This document shows positions 63,968 through 64,000 of a stretch of 64,000 bases of DNA, piece by piece; position 1 is the first letter of the stretch; every line of letters begins with the position of its first letter. The position numbers and the translations under genes are program-made. The notes beneath the pieces are model-generated. The model was not told where the DNA came from. It saw nothing but the letters and a program-made list of their open reading frames with translations, and ran no database searches. The stretch is from Streptomyces tsukubensis (GTDB taxonomy: Bacteria > Actinomycetota > Actinomycetes > Streptomycetales > Streptomycetaceae), in contig NZ_CP045178.1 in the NCBI RefSeq assembly GCF_009296025.1, forward strand, positions 6,572,001 to 6,636,000. The letters run 5' to 3'.

Positions 63968-64000
63968 CCCGCGCGGTCACGGCGTTCTGCCTGTCGGGAG

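Overview
The window is a GC-rich, densely packed stretch of an actinobacterial chromosome, almost certainly a Streptomyces. Codon third positions are strongly G/C, GTG starts are frequent, and the gene order sepH - hemH - suhB-like - cutRS - DUF4193 - DUF3093/dut - DUF3710 is the conserved Streptomyces core arrangement. No rRNA, tRNA or CRISPR array was seen.

Positions 1-15454 are core housekeeping: a rhodanese-type sulfurtransferase, the cell-division regulator SepH, a proline/serine-rich membrane protein, an FAD-linked lactone oxidase with an MFS carrier, ferrochelatase, an inositol-phosphatase family enzyme, the CutR/CutS two-component pair, and DUF4193, EcsC-like, DUF3093, dUTPase and DUF3710 proteins. 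Convergent pairs here are separated by strong hairpins.

Positions 15676-32180 are a potassium-homeostasis block. It holds a putative operator of 11-bp-spaced CGTCAAC repeats, a 27-residue membrane peptide, kdpFABC, an intruding MITE plus an autoregulated-looking TetR/SDR pair, kdpDE, an OB-fold and a DUF3159 protein, two RCK (TrkA-like) proteins and, divergently, a KimA-type K+ importer. A TrmA/RlmD-family RNA methyltransferase follows.

From about 33.8 kb the character changes to accessory DNA with many scars. 34.1-42.7 kb holds a DUF3472-like fragment and a minus-strand operon that looks built to import and oxidise a sugar acid: ABC importer, enolase-superfamily dehydratase, FCD-type GntR regulator, aldehyde dehydrogenase and DUF2804 protein. 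One permease has a single-base frameshift. 43.2-46.8 kb is a wrecked integrative element of the pSAM2/SLP1 type, with a chimeric rep, an intact xis and an int with two one-base insertions. 46.9-57.3 kb holds an RHS polymorphic toxin of about 2,300 residues (Hint domain plus C-terminal toxin), a small downstream candidate immunity gene, and a 5'-truncated LamG-domain partner. 57.3-61.5 kb carries an MFS exporter, a hydrolase frameshifted in a 9-bp repeat, a cobalamin riboswitch with a [2Fe-2S] protein, and a deletion scar joining two gene remnants. The window ends with a secreted GH97 glycosidase.

The main interest lies in the toxin/immunity locus, the potassium block with its candidate operator and small peptide, and the repeated pattern of truncation junctions and homopolymer indels between 39 and 61 kb. 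The indels should be checked against reads before being taken as biology.
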